NCBI RefSeq assembly: GCF_900101885.1
Contig: NZ_FNAN01000029.1
Location: 43,119 to 107,118, forward strand
Source of the DNA: Dyadobacter soli
GTDB lineage: Bacteria > Bacteroidota > Bacteroidia > Cytophagales > Spirosomataceae
Length of the DNA: 64,000 nucleotides
Direction: 5' to 3'
The position numbers and the translations under genes are program-made. The notes beneath the pieces are model-generated. The model did no database searches, was not told where the DNA came from, and saw only the letters and a program-made list of their open reading frames with translations. Positions 45,829 to 54,617 of the stretch are shown piece by piece; the first letter of the stretch is position 1, and each line of letters starts with the position of its first letter.

Positions 45829-48096
45829 CTAATCGCCCACCACAACCTTCCTGACTACCCGGCTGTTACCTGTTTTGAACTCGACGAGGTACAGCCCCGC
45901 CGGCCATTGCGCGGTGGATATTTGCTGTGTTTCGTTGGCGCGGATACCGCGGTTCCCGAGCATACGTACGCCGCCCGCCGTGAGCACATCGAAAGTCCCC
46001 GCTTTGGAAGCATACACTTTGAAAAAATCGACCGACGGGTTCGGAAACACCTTCACTTCGCCCGCATTACCCGGCTCCACACCCGTTACCGACACCGGGA
46101 GAATGTTGGTCAGTAAACGCAGGCCGCCCGCATTGGTGCCGATCGCGACGTCGGGCTTTTTGTCGCCGTTCAGGTCGGCGACGGCGAGCGAGAGGTAATT
46201 TCCCAGGTACATATCTCCGGCCTTGCCGTTCACGCTGATGATAGCGCTCGCGCGATCGGTCCATTTGCCCCAGTCGGCATTGTTGAAGACGCGGATCGTG
46301 CCGGTGTGGTCGACGGTCGCGAGGTCGGGCTTGCCGTCGAGGTCGAAATCGGCGACGGCTACCTGCGAGAAGCGGCCTGCAAAGTTGATATCCACGCCTG
46401 CGAATGCGTCGGTTTCTAATTTGAAAGTGTATTGCTTGTTGGTACCGGTGTTGGTGTAGTAGTAAATGTTGCCTTGCGTTTTGCCGATGAGCAGGTCGAG
46501 GTCACCATCTTCGTCGGCGTCGTAGAAATAGGGAGAATCGCCGATTTGGAGTTCCGAGGGCAATGCTATGGTGACTGCCTCGGCGAGGTTGAGCTGTACA
46601 GCGGCGCCGTTTGCGCCTTTGTTGGGAATGTAACGGTATTCGAGTTTCAGGCTGGAAGATGCTGTCGCCGCGAAACCCAGATCAGCCACGCCATCGCCAT
46701 TGAAATCGGCCCATTGGGGTTTGATATTGTAAACAGAAAGCTTTGAAAGCAGTTCGAGGTAATCCTGCGATTCGAGACTGAAATTCGGTTCGGTAGCGGT
46801 GCCGTTGTTTTTTAAATACCATAAACTTCCCTTGAAACCGCCGCTTACCGGATTTCCGCCGGTTCCGACGAGCATATCCAGGTCGCCGTCGCCGTCGATG
46901 TCAAAGAAAGACGGCACCGCGTTTTCGCCGACGTCGATCATCTGATCCTGCAAGAAGTTTTTGCGGACCAGTTTGAAAACGGGTTTGTCGCTCGTGCCTT
47001 CATTGTGGTAGTACCAGCCCGAGGATTTGAAATCGGTCATATTCGCGTCGCTCGCGGGCAGGCTGGGCGCGATGAGCAGGTCTTTCACGCCATCGAAATC
47101 GACGTCTTCGTAAAAACCAGCCGGGAAAATGTGCAGCGTGATCGGGTCTATCGCGGGATAGGTATTTGTGTAGCCCGTAAAATTGGCAATAATGCCTTTG
47201 GCGGAGTTGGGCAGGAACGAAATGTGGTCATTGCTGATGTGGCCCGCCAGGAGGTCCTTGGTGCCGTCGCCATTCAGATCGTGCAGCATAATAGAGTTTC
47301 CCGCGTGCAGGATGTGCGTAGGCGCAGCCGTCCGGGCCGAGGGATCGGTCACCACTTCGCAATTAACGCCTACCACGAAGTCTTCGGCATCGCCTTTGTG
47401 AAAATTCCCCCAGCAGTCGCCGTTACGCTGAAAAACCGGGCTGGCCTGCGTGCCGAGGCTGTCGCGCACGCCGAATTTTTCCATGCTCAGGTTCTGGTGC
47501 AGCTCAATGTAAGTTCCTGTGAAATCGAAAGTCAGCAGGTCGAGGTCGCCGTCGTCGTCCACGTCTGTAATAGCCGGAATGTCGGTACCCGACACCTGCA
47601 TATTGATATTACCCGAAAAGCCTTTGGTATACAACACATCCCGCACTTTCTTCCAGGACCACACATTGCCCGTTTTGACCTGCTGATAAACGAGAATACC
47701 CAGCGATGTGCTCGCGAAAAGGTCTTTCAGGCCGTCGCCATTATAGTCGGCGAGGATCATCCAGTTATCCACCTGCGGGAAGAGGGTCTCGTAATAGGGC
47801 GCGTGGATGAACGTCTTTTTGCCCGGATTCAGCGGATCGGGGCCTGCCAGGAACGTCGTAACCTTGCTGTTGGTCCGATCGTAAACGACCAGGTCCTCGT
47901 CGGCGTCGTTGTTCAAATGCATTTTCAGGAATTGCGACGCGTTCAGTCCCCCGCCCCACGGGTTCGTCATTTTCACGCCGCCCACGGACACGCCCGTGAG
48001 TGTATCGAGCTTGAACCAGGCCTGCTGCGCGAGCAGTTCCGAAGGTTTGTAAAAGCAGATGAGGCAGAGGATAAAGGCGGTAAATTTGGTTCGCAT
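45829..48096 (-). CDS. Secreted VCBS/FG-GAP repeat protein with T9SS sorting domain
   Basis: The 755-residue protein has a signal peptide (to about residue 23) and many calcium-loop repeats of the type DxDxDGDxD, such as DVDDDGDLDLL, DIDGDGDLDML, DADEDGDLDLL and DFDLDGKPDLA. They probably form one or two propellers. A type A sorting domain follows (VFPNPSVDFFKV to LYLVEFKTGNSR), so it should be exported by T9SS. It is divergent from murF; the candidate murF promoter overlaps its upstream region. Function is unknown, perhaps carbohydrate or matrix binding. Confidence 0.83.
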   Translation of the reverse strand: MRTKFTAFILCLICFYKPSELLAQQAWFKLDTLTGVSVGGVKMTNPWGGGLNASQFLKMHLNNDADEDLVVYDRTNSKVTTFLAGPDPLNPGKKTFIHAPYYETLFPQVDNWMILADYNGDGLKDLFASTSLGILVYQQVKTGNVWSWKKVRDVLYTKGFSGNINMQVSGTDIPAITDVDDDGDLDLLTFDFTGTYIELHQNLSMEKFGVRDSLGTQASPVFQRNGDCWGNFHKGDAEDFVVGVNCEVVTDPSARTAAPTHILHAGNSIMLHDLNGDGTKDLLAGHISNDHISFLPNSAKGIIANFTGYTNTYPAIDPITLHIFPAGFYEDVDFDGVKDLLIAPSLPASDANMTDFKSSGWYYHNEGTSDKPVFKLVRKNFLQDQMIDVGENAVPSFFDIDGDGDLDMLVGTGGNPVSGGFKGSLWYLKNNGTATEPNFSLESQDYLELLSKLSVYNIKPQWADFNGDGVADLGFAATASSSLKLEYRYIPNKGANGAAVQLNLAEAVTIALPSELQIGDSPYFYDADEDGDLDLLIGKTQGNIYYYTNTGTNKQYTFKLETDAFAGVDINFAGRFSQVAVADFDLDGKPDLATVDHTGTIRVFNNADWGKWTDRASAIISVNGKAGDMYLGNYLSLAVADLNGDKKPDVAIGTNAGGLRLLTNILPVSVTGVEPGNAGEVKVFPNPSVDFFKVYASKAGTFDVLTAGGVRMLGNRGIRANETQQISTAQWPAGLYLVEFKTGNSRVVRKVVVGD

Positions 48097-48114
48097 TGTT
48101 GAGGAATAATCTGT

Positions 48115-48122
48115 TAGTTTTG
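48115..48122 (+). promoter_or_regulatory. Candidate -7 element for murF
   Basis: TAGTTTTG fits TAnnTTTG exactly. ATTG 16 bases upstream (48095-48098) is a weak partner. It lies 97 bp before the murF ATG. Confidence 0.4.
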
Positions 48123-48219
48123 CAGGTTTTCAGCGGTCACCGCAAGGCTCCGCGGCGGGCTTGTTTGTCTTAAACGTAACGAAATAAGCCATAATAACTT
48201 TATAACGACACGACAATTC

Positions 48220-49527
48220 ATGTATACTTCCATCGAAACACTTTACGATATATACCGCAAGGGCGCCAAAGTTTCCACCGACACCCGCCAGATCACCGAC
48301 GGCTGCATTTTCTTCGCATTGAAAGGCGATAAGTTCGATGGTAACCAATATGCGGCCGAAGCTTTGCAAAAGGGCGCGGCTTATGCGGTAGTCGACGACC
48401 CGGATGTGGTTACCAGCGACCGCTTTTTGCTTTTCGAAGACGGCCTTACCGCATTGCAGGACCTGGCGCGCCACCACCGCAAGACGTTCGACTTTCCCGT
48501 GGTTGCATTGACCGGCTCCAACGGCAAAACCACTACCAAGGAGCTGATTGCCAAGGTGCTTTCGATGAAGTTCAACACGTACGCCACGCGCGGTAACCTG
48601 AACAACCACATCGGCGTGCCGCTCACGATCCTGAGCATCGACCCGGCGAAGCATGAAATGGCCGTCGTTGAAATGGGTGCCAATCACCAGCAGGAAATTG
48701 CATTGCTCGCCAGCATTGCGCAACCGACGCACGGGCTTATTACCAACATCGGCAAGGCGCATCTGGAAGGTTTCGGAGGCGTTGCCGGGATTATCAAAGG
48801 CAAGGGCGAGCTGTTCGATTTCCTTTCCAAAAAGAAAGGGACTGTGTTTGTGAATTCCACCCAGGACGTGATCCTGGACATGGTGAGCAAGCGCCGGGCA
48901 TTCGGTGAGATCGTATTCTATTGTTCGGAAAATAGCCCGGTGAACCCGTCGCTGATCGAGGAAAACCCGAACGTCGTTTTCAGTAACGGCGGCAAGACTG
49001 TAACCACCCATTTACCCGGAAGATACAATTTCGACAACATTTGCGCCGCGCTGGCCGTGGGTAAGCATTTCGGAGTCGAAGATGCGGATGCGTACGAGGC
49101 GGTAGCGACGTACGAACCGGACAACAACCGCTCGCAAATCGTCAAAAAAGGGACAAATACCGTGATTATGGACGCTTACAATGCGAATCCATCGTCGATG
49201 GCCGCGGCGGTGGCCAATTTCGGCAAGATGGAAGCGCCGCGGAAGATTTTGATCCTGGGTGATATGTTCGAACTGGGCGATGCCGCGCCGGAAGAACATT
49301 TAGCTTTGGGAAAACAGATCGCCGGTGAGAAGTTCGACGTCGTAATACTTGCAGGAAAACTCATGCAGCACGCGCTGCCCGCGTTGCCGAAAGCTTACTA
49401 TTTCCCCGATAAATTCTCGCTGCACAACTGGATCATGGATAATCCGCAAGAAAATACACATTTCCTCATCAAGGGCTCGCGCGGGATGTCGCTCGAAACG
49501 GTACTGGGCGTAATGCCCGATAGATAA
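48220..49527 (+). CDS. murF: UDP-N-acetylmuramoyl-tripeptide--D-alanyl-D-alanine ligase
   Basis: The 435-residue protein has the Mur ligase ATP site TGSNGKTTTK at about 98-107, with STDTR near residue 19-23 in the UDP-binding domain. The motif MDAYNANPSSM, typical of MurF, lies near residue 314. It adds D-Ala-D-Ala to UDP-MurNAc-tripeptide, the last cytosolic step of the peptidoglycan precursor. The gene stands alone here, outside a dcw cluster, as is common in Bacteroidota. It is somewhat shorter than the E. coli enzyme (452 aa). Confidence 0.93.
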   Translation: MYTSIETLYDIYRKGAKVSTDTRQITDGCIFFALKGDKFDGNQYAAEALQKGAAYAVVDDPDVVTSDRFLLFEDGLTALQDLARHHRKTFDFPVVALTGSNGKTTTKELIAKVLSMKFNTYATRGNLNNHIGVPLTILSIDPAKHEMAVVEMGANHQQEIALLASIAQPTHGLITNIGKAHLEGFGGVAGIIKGKGELFDFLSKKKGTVFVNSTQDVILDMVSKRRAFGEIVFYCSENSPVNPSLIEENPNVVFSNGGKTVTTHLPGRYNFDNICAALAVGKHFGVEDADAYEAVATYEPDNNRSQIVKKGTNTVIMDAYNANPSSMAAAVANFGKMEAPRKILILGDMFELGDAAPEEHLALGKQIAGEKFDVVILAGKLMQHALPALPKAYYFPDKFSLHNWIMDNPQENTHFLIKGSRGMSLETVLGVMPDR

Positions 49528-49585
49528 TTTATAATTACAGTTATTATTAGTATAATTATATTGCAAAAATTGATGTAATTATAAA
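49528..49585. repeat. Perfect 12-bp AT-rich inverted repeat after murF
   Basis: TTTATAATTACA (49528-49539) is perfectly complementary to TGTAATTATAAA (49574-49585), with a 34-base AT-rich spacer. There is no U-run. It may be a messenger end structure or a binding site. Confidence 0.45.
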
Positions 49586-49672
49586 CACAATTTATAATAG
49601 CTCCGTTTCTATAAATAAAACTAAATTCATTTGATTAAATCAACTCTTTCCTGGCATAATACCAGGTTGGCG

Positions 49673-49704
49673 TTTGACCCATGTACTCCTCATTCGTAGT
49701 TTTG
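49673..49704 (+). promoter_or_regulatory. Promoter for the peroxiredoxin gene
   Basis: TTTG (49673-49676), 20 bases, then TAGTTTTG (49697-49704) is a full match to the Bacteroidota promoter consensus. Transcription would start near 49711, leaving a leader of about 33 bases before ATG 49744. Confidence 0.7.
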
Positions 49705-49743
49705 TAACACCAAAAAATACAATTTATAAACAAACGAATAATC

Positions 49744-50295
49744 ATGGCTAATAGACTGTTATCAGTTGGATCGGTTTTCCCGGAATTCAAAAAAACATCC
49801 GTAGTATCGTTGGAAAAAGGAAACGAATTCTACGATATTACCTCAGAAGATCACAAAAACGCTGAGAAATGGATGGTAATGTTCTGGTGGCCAAAGGATT
49901 TCACCTTTGTGTGCCCTACGGAAATCGCCGAGTTCAACAAACACACTGCAGACTTCGCCGACCGTGACACGATCCTGATCGGTGCTTCTACCGACAGCGA
50001 GTACGTGCATTTGGCATGGCGCAAAAACCACGACGACCTGCGCGACCTGCAATTCCCGATGCTGGCCGACACTTCTAAATCATTGGCAGAAGAGCTGGGT
50101 ATCCTCGAAGCAAACGAGAAAATCGCTTACCGCGTGACTTACATCGTAGATCCACAAGGTATCATCCGTTGGGTAAGCGTTAACGACCTTTCGGTAGGCC
50201 GTAACGTATCAGAAGTATTGCGCGTACTCGATGCTTTGCAAACCGACGAACTTTGCCCTTGCAACTGGCAAAAAGGCGAAGCGACTATCGCATAA
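49744..50295 (+). CDS. ahpC: Peroxiredoxin of the AhpC type with three cysteines
   Basis: The 183-residue protein has the peroxidatic Cys57 in DFTFVCPTE and a C-terminal ELCPCNWQKGE with Cys171 and Cys173. This three-cysteine arrangement resembles M. tuberculosis AhpC, which is reduced by AhpD rather than by AhpF. It detoxifies hydrogen peroxide, organic peroxides or peroxynitrite in the cytosol. An AhpD-like gene follows 109 bp downstream after a terminator. A strong consensus promoter precedes it. OxyR-type control cannot be judged from the sequence. Confidence 0.93.
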   Translation: MANRLLSVGSVFPEFKKTSVVSLEKGNEFYDITSEDHKNAEKWMVMFWWPKDFTFVCPTEIAEFNKHTADFADRDTILIGASTDSEYVHLAWRKNHDDLRDLQFPMLADTSKSLAEELGILEANEKIAYRVTYIVDPQGIIRWVSVNDLSVGRNVSEVLRVLDALQTDELCPCNWQKGEATIA

Positions 50296-50306
50296 TAAGC
50301 CTTTCG

Positions 50307-50362
50307 AAAGCAGTTCACAGCGGTTGGCCATTCGCACGCCGGTTCTGTGAACTGCTTTTTTT
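50307..50362 (+). terminator. Intrinsic terminator between ahpC and the ahpD-like gene
   Basis: AAAGCAGTTCACAG (50307-50320) pairs with CTGTGAACTGCTTT (50345-50358), followed by a run of T. It should give more ahpC than ahpD messenger, with partial read-through. Confidence 0.8.
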
Positions 50363-50404
50363 CTATCCACGGGAAAACCTTCCCGCTTAAAATTCAAAAC
50401 GAAC

Positions 50405-50995
50405 ATGTATCCATTTGCTGCCACAGGGAACACGAAAGAGTCCCTGTATAAAGAGGTCAATTTGCCTGCTGAATTCGAAAGCGTACTCATCAACAAGCTC
50501 GCCGCGCTTGACCATCGTTACCTCAAAGACCTGAAAATCAATGTTGGTAATGTATTGAAATCACAAACATTGAACCGTAAGGAGGCATTGCTGCTCGCAT
50601 TGTCGGTTGCTATCAATGAAAAAAACGCGGCGTTGATCGCGGCGCTGGAAGAACTTGCTGCGCAGGAAGGCGCGGACGAGAAGGAAATCGCGGAGGTAAC
50701 GGCCTGTGTTTCACTGATGAATGCGAACAATGTATTCTACCGTTTCCGCCATTTCATGCACAAGGAATTTTACGATAATGCGCCTGCTGGCATCAAAATG
50801 AGCATTATGGTGAACCCAGTGCTGGGCAAGGAGTTTTTCGAACTTTTGAGCCTCGTCATTTCCGCATTGAACGGTTGCGAAATGTGCGTGACTTCGCACG
50901 AACAGTCGGTGCTGAACCACGGCGGCTCTCAGGCGCGTATATTTGATGCAGTTAGGCTTGGAGCGATTTTCAAGAGCTTTTCTGTTTTGATATAA
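50405..50995 (+). CDS. AhpD-like alkylhydroperoxidase (carboxymuconolactone decarboxylase family)
   Basis: The 196-residue all-helical protein has the CxxCxxxH active site: Cys158, Cys161, His165 in NGCEMCVTSHEQ, as in AhpD (Cys130, Cys133, His137 in M. tuberculosis). AhpD reduces AhpC, linking it through lipoamide to central metabolism. The position directly behind a three-cysteine AhpC supports this pairing. The start ATG 50405 gives a length close to the 177 aa of the mycobacterial protein. Confidence 0.85.
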   Translation: MYPFAATGNTKESLYKEVNLPAEFESVLINKLAALDHRYLKDLKINVGNVLKSQTLNRKEALLLALSVAINEKNAALIAALEELAAQEGADEKEIAEVTACVSLMNANNVFYRFRHFMHKEFYDNAPAGIKMSIMVNPVLGKEFFELLSLVISALNGCEMCVTSHEQSVLNHGGSQARIFDAVRLGAIFKSFSVLI

Positions 50996-51001
50996 AACAA
51001 A

Positions 51002-51030
51002 ACTAGCCAGGTCTTGAAGATCTGGCTAGT
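51002..51030 (-). terminator. Terminator for the minus-strand lipoprotein operon
   Basis: The arms ACTAGCCAGGTCTT (51002-51015) and AAGATCTGGCTAGT (51017-51030) pair at 13 of 14 positions around one base; in practice the loop opens further. On the minus strand it is followed by TTTTGTTTTAT. On the plus strand there is no T-run, so it mainly serves the genes ending at 51076. Confidence 0.6.
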
Positions 51031-51075
51031 CTCAAATTATCCATCCTATTTCTCTATTGTTTTCTTTGTTGGCCG

Positions 51076-51819
51076 CTACACATCCTCTTCGGTGTAGCTG
51101 ATGTAAAAGGAATTCCTTCCCCAAATGGTGCTGGGTTCGAAATCGATCACCAGCGTACTCCCATACTCGTCGTCCGAGAAGTGGTCGCGCAGTTTGAGCG
51201 GCATTTTACCAGCTTCCCCGTTGTAATAGGCGGTCATTTCATACCGTCCCAACGGAATGTCTTCGAGGTATCCGTTCGCCGCCTTCATTTTCAGCTGCTT
51301 TCCTTTCGACCCATCGATCAGGTTACCCACGGGCGTGAGCGTAAATTCGATGTTTTCATCATCGTAGATTACACTGTACAGTGCTTTGTTGATCCCGATC
51401 GTTGCGCCGAAAAAACCCTCCCCCTCCGGGCGCTCGCCGGTGAGTTTCCACTGAAAATTCCGTACGGCCCCATCGATACTGAATGCCTCGTAAACGTCCA
51501 CATCCAAGTCCTGCTCGTAGCGGCGGCCATTGTATTCTTTCACGATCTGCGCCGAGGCCATGAATGTACCGACGCTGGGTAGCTGGATCTGGTAGTTTCC
51601 ATTCGCGTCGGTACTCCCGAGCGAATAGGATGCGTGGAACATCGTATTGTCGATCACTACTTCCACGCCCTTCATCGGATTACCCTGTGTATCGGTTACT
51701 TTGCCGGTGGCATAGCCCTTTTTACCGCCACCCTCCGTTCCGGGCTCGTCGTCGGTGGTGCACGCCGCAGCGAGCCCCAGTACCAGGGCCCATTGCAGCA
51801 TCAGAATCCATTTTTTCAT
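51076..51819 (-). CDS. Lipoprotein with carboxypeptidase-like regulatory domain
   Basis: The 247-residue protein has a lipobox GLAAAC (Cys 20) and then a carboxypeptidase-D regulatory-like Ig domain (ATGKVTDTQGNPMKGVEVVIDN, YQIQLPSVGTFMASAQI). The C-terminal half is beta-rich and unknown. It is the last of four exported-protein genes on the minus strand, 6 bp behind the previous one. No enzyme motif is visible; a surface or periplasmic binding role is inference. Confidence 0.75.
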   Translation of the reverse strand: MKKWILMLQWALVLGLAAACTTDDEPGTEGGGKKGYATGKVTDTQGNPMKGVEVVIDNTMFHASYSLGSTDANGNYQIQLPSVGTFMASAQIVKEYNGRRYEQDLDVDVYEAFSIDGAVRNFQWKLTGERPEGEGFFGATIGINKALYSVIYDDENIEFTLTPVGNLIDGSKGKQLKMKAANGYLEDIPLGRYEMTAYYNGEAGKMPLKLRDHFSDDEYGSTLVIDFEPSTIWGRNSFYISYTEEDV

Positions 51820-51825
51820 AGCCGC

Positions 51826-52653
51826 TTATTCGACTTTCCGCAGCTCGGTGGTAGAAGTGCTCTCTTCGCCTTTTTCGATCGATTTCACGACACCCACACC
51901 CGGTGCGGTCCAGAGCGTTACGTTCACGAGCTCAGTAGTGATTTCCGGCTGCGTCACTTCCGTTTCGAACTTGGTATAAACCTCGTACGAGTATTCCCAT
52001 TTGGTACATTTGAATTCGCCAGCTGGCGTAGTGATTGATTCTTCGGCTACCGCTTTGCCGTTTTTATGCGTCATACGCGCTTCGAGCTTGCCGATTACCG
52101 AGCCTTCTTCGCCTACCGGAATTTCCAGCTCCATGATCAACTTGATAGGATCACCCTTGAATGTGAGCGGGCTGTTGACTTTCCCATTGTTTTCCAGCAT
52201 CTGATATTGCGGGAAGCCGGTGATCTTCAAATCTGAAATGTAGGCGATGTCGTTGATTTCGTTTACCATCTCCTTAATCGCGACGGGGTAAGGCAACTCG
52301 TTGGTGGTAGTACCGCCCTTGGCATAGGCCTTGGATTTGAATGTTTTCTCTTCCTCGTTTTCGCGGATGAAATTGCTGATCGTATGGACTTGCAAGCCCG
52401 CCGAGTCGGCGGTACTGATAATCTTGGTGATCATATCGCCGGTGGAGCCGTCCGAATCGGTGATTTTATAAACGTAGCTCTTGTCTTTTGTTGGAATAAA
52501 TACTTTCTCGGTTCCGCCGCCGTCTCCGTCGCCACCTGGCTTCGGATCGTCGTCGTCCTTACAAGCAGTGAAAGACATGGCCAGAACGGCCAGGGCCAAT
52601 GCGGATTTTGCAAATCTGCTTATGACCAGTGAGGGTGTAATTTTAATTTTCAT
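51826..52653 (-). CDS. Lipoprotein of unknown function
   Basis: The 275-residue protein has a long signal peptide with lipobox MSFTAC (Cys 31), then an Asp/Gly/Pro-rich linker (KDDDDPKPGGDGDGGG). The rest is a beta-rich domain with the segment EFKCTKWEYSYEV. I recognise no named family. It lies 24 bp behind the small exported protein and 6 bp before the carboxypeptidase-like lipoprotein, so it belongs to the same operon. Confidence 0.7.
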   Translation of the reverse strand: MKIKITPSLVISRFAKSALALAVLAMSFTACKDDDDPKPGGDGDGGGTEKVFIPTKDKSYVYKITDSDGSTGDMITKIISTADSAGLQVHTISNFIRENEEEKTFKSKAYAKGGTTTNELPYPVAIKEMVNEINDIAYISDLKITGFPQYQMLENNGKVNSPLTFKGDPIKLIMELEIPVGEEGSVIGKLEARMTHKNGKAVAEESITTPAGEFKCTKWEYSYEVYTKFETEVTQPEITTELVNVTLWTAPGVGVVKSIEKGEESTSTTELRKVE

Positions 52654-52677
52654 GGCTGTTTTTGATTTATTTAGATT

Positions 52678-52989
52678 TCAAGGGATTTCGTAAAGTTTGA
52701 TGGCCGACTGGCCCGTGGTATCCTTTTCCAGCTCTTTGCGAAGCTTTCCATTCAGGTATTTTCTAACTGAAAGCTTCGTAATGTCGAGCAGCTCCGGTTC
52801 GGTCGTTTCCGACACGAGGTGGTTGCTGTGGGCGTAGTACCGTACGATCGTCGATTTTTTACCGGGATTGGTTTCCGCCACCCAGAAGCCCTTTTCGGGG
52901 AATGGCTGCCGGGCAGAGCGCACCGCCCGGTTTTGCATGCCCGCGGCGACCAGCAGTCCCACGAGCACGCAATGCGCGATGAGTTTCAT
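52678..52989 (-). CDS. Small exported protein of unknown function
   Basis: This 103-residue protein starts MKLIAHCVLVGLLVAAG, a plausible signal peptide, and has a basic, polar mature part containing KGFWVAETNPGKKSTIVRYY. Its stop and start fit closely between two lipoprotein genes (14 bp behind the first, 24 bp before the next), which supports it as a real gene. The family is not recognised. Confidence 0.6.
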   Translation of the reverse strand: MKLIAHCVLVGLLVAAGMQNRAVRSARQPFPEKGFWVAETNPGKKSTIVRYYAHSNHLVSETTEPELLDITKLSVRKYLNGKLRKELEKDTTGQSAIKLYEIP

Positions 52990-53003
52990 AGTTCAAAGCG
53001 GCC

Positions 53004-54470
53004 CTACTCTTTCAGGAGCTTCGCTTGTGCATTGTCCTTGAATGTGTTCACGGTTTCGACGTCGGCATTGATGGTAGCCTGGTAGTTGACGAAGATGCCG
53101 TAGCCACCGCTGTTGGAGATCACCGATTTCCGGATCGCCATGCGCGATTGTCCGCCGTAGACCGCGATGTTGGCCTTCTTGCCCGATACGATCGCGATGT
53201 TACCGCCGCCAGACACTTCCGCGTTTTCGATGATATTCTGGTCGCTGGTCGAGAAGCAGATCATCCCTTTCCAGTAAGCGGCTGAATTTTCAGCGCCGCG
53301 AATGACGATTTTGTTGGTTTCCGTTCCTACCGCATTGAAATAACCGTCGTCGATAGTGATGAAGCCTGCGCGGCCTACTTCGACAGTTACGCCCGGCAGG
53401 AGTTTCCAATTGGCGTCAGAGGTAATGTTTTCGAGAATGCGGTAAGGCGTTTTGTCTTTGAAACCTTTCCATACCACTTCGGCAGCGGCGTTTTTAGGCA
53501 GGGACGACGAGAAGATCTCGACCACATTGCGGCCATTGCCGTTTGTGAATTTCGAATCCGTATCGAGGTTCTTCACGTTTTCGGCGCTCAGCAGCAGACC
53601 TGCTTCGGTATTGTCTTTGAAGTTGTTCTTTTCAAACGAAGCCAGCGCTGCACCTTGCTGAATGTAAAGGCCATAACCCGCATTCGCTTCGAACAGACAG
53701 TGCCTGATATTAACCTCCGCCTGGCTGCCCAGAATTGCCATACCCGCTTTGGTAGTGCTGTACAATGGCTTGCTGCCTGCGTGCAGCATCTGTACGTATT
53801 CAAGCGTGTTGGCGCTGCTCGACGAGCGGAACGTCACGCCCGACCAGAACCCTTTGGTCGTTTCCTTGCCGATGAAGCGGATCGGGTTCGCCGAATCGCC
53901 TTTCGCGAGCAGTACACCGCCGCCGTCGTTGATTTCCAGGCGGGTATCACGTGCAAATGCGATCACAACGCCCGGTTTGATTTCGAGTTCGGCATTCACC
54001 GTTACGTTCGCATTCACGATGTAATCCGGAATCGACGGGTTGTTGACGCGGTCGGCCAAAGTGAGTTTGGCGCGGATGTTCGCGTCGATCACGATCGGTT
54101 CGATTACCGTAGCCGTGATCAGGACCTTGTCTTTGCTCTGGCCATTGGCATTGCTGATGGTCAGCTCCACTTCGTACTCGCCGGGAAGATCGGCGGTGAA
54201 GGTCGGTTTCGCGGTGGTAGCCGACGCCAGGTTGGCGGTACTGCCGGCCGGCTTCTTACTGAATGCCCAGCTGAATTCGAAAGGCTTGTTCTCGCTGTCG
54301 GCAGAAGCGCTGCCGTCGAGGTTCACCGCAGAGCCTGCGTTTACATTCTGGTCCGCTCCTGCTTTGGCGGTCAATGTGTTGGATGGTGTTGGATCTTCGT
54401 CCTCCTTGCAGCTACCCAGCAACAGGGCAAAAGACAAGGTTGCCCAAAGAATTCTTCTTGCGTTTAACAT
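53004..54470 (-). CDS. Lipoprotein with PKD-like domain and right-handed parallel beta-helix
   Basis: The start is ATG 54470 (MLNARRILWATLS, lipobox LLGSC, Cys 21), giving 488 aa. Residues about 30-125 form a PKD/REJ-like domain (AGADQNVNAGSAVNLDGSAS, GEYEVELTISNANGQ). The remainder shows right-handed beta-helix turns (VNAELEIKPGVVIAFARDTRLEI, GFWSGVTFRSSSSANTLEYV, ANAGYGLYIQQGAALASFEKN). Such helices often bind or cleave polysaccharides; no catalytic residues can be assigned. It is the first gene of the operon and lies 147 bp from lytR, with a LytTR-like site in between. Confidence 0.8.
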   Translation of the reverse strand: MLNARRILWATLSFALLLGSCKEDEDPTPSNTLTAKAGADQNVNAGSAVNLDGSASADSENKPFEFSWAFSKKPAGSTANLASATTAKPTFTADLPGEYEVELTISNANGQSKDKVLITATVIEPIVIDANIRAKLTLADRVNNPSIPDYIVNANVTVNAELEIKPGVVIAFARDTRLEINDGGGVLLAKGDSANPIRFIGKETTKGFWSGVTFRSSSSANTLEYVQMLHAGSKPLYSTTKAGMAILGSQAEVNIRHCLFEANAGYGLYIQQGAALASFEKNNFKDNTEAGLLLSAENVKNLDTDSKFTNGNGRNVVEIFSSSLPKNAAAEVVWKGFKDKTPYRILENITSDANWKLLPGVTVEVGRAGFITIDDGYFNAVGTETNKIVIRGAENSAAYWKGMICFSTSDQNIIENAEVSGGGNIAIVSGKKANIAVYGGQSRMAIRKSVISNSGGYGIFVNYQATINADVETVNTFKDNAQAKLLKE

Positions 54471-54570
54471 GGCTAATAATCCAAATGATTTAAATGAATA
54501 CATTCCATTTCTCAATGGCGGTGCAATTTTAAACCGATTTGGCGAGCCTGGGAAGCGTATGAAACCGAGT

Positions 54571-54596
54571 GTCGATCAACAGCGGGTTTTGTCGAC
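54571..54596 (-). promoter_or_regulatory. LytTR-like direct repeat upstream of the lipoprotein operon
   Basis: On the minus strand GTCGACAAA and ATCGACACT start 20 bases apart (54596 and 54576). The core TCGACA matches the repeat upstream of the histidine kinase gene. It lies 100-126 bp before the first lipoprotein ATG. Confidence 0.4.
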
Positions 54597-54617
54597 AAAC
54601 GCCGTTTGCGGCGCCGT

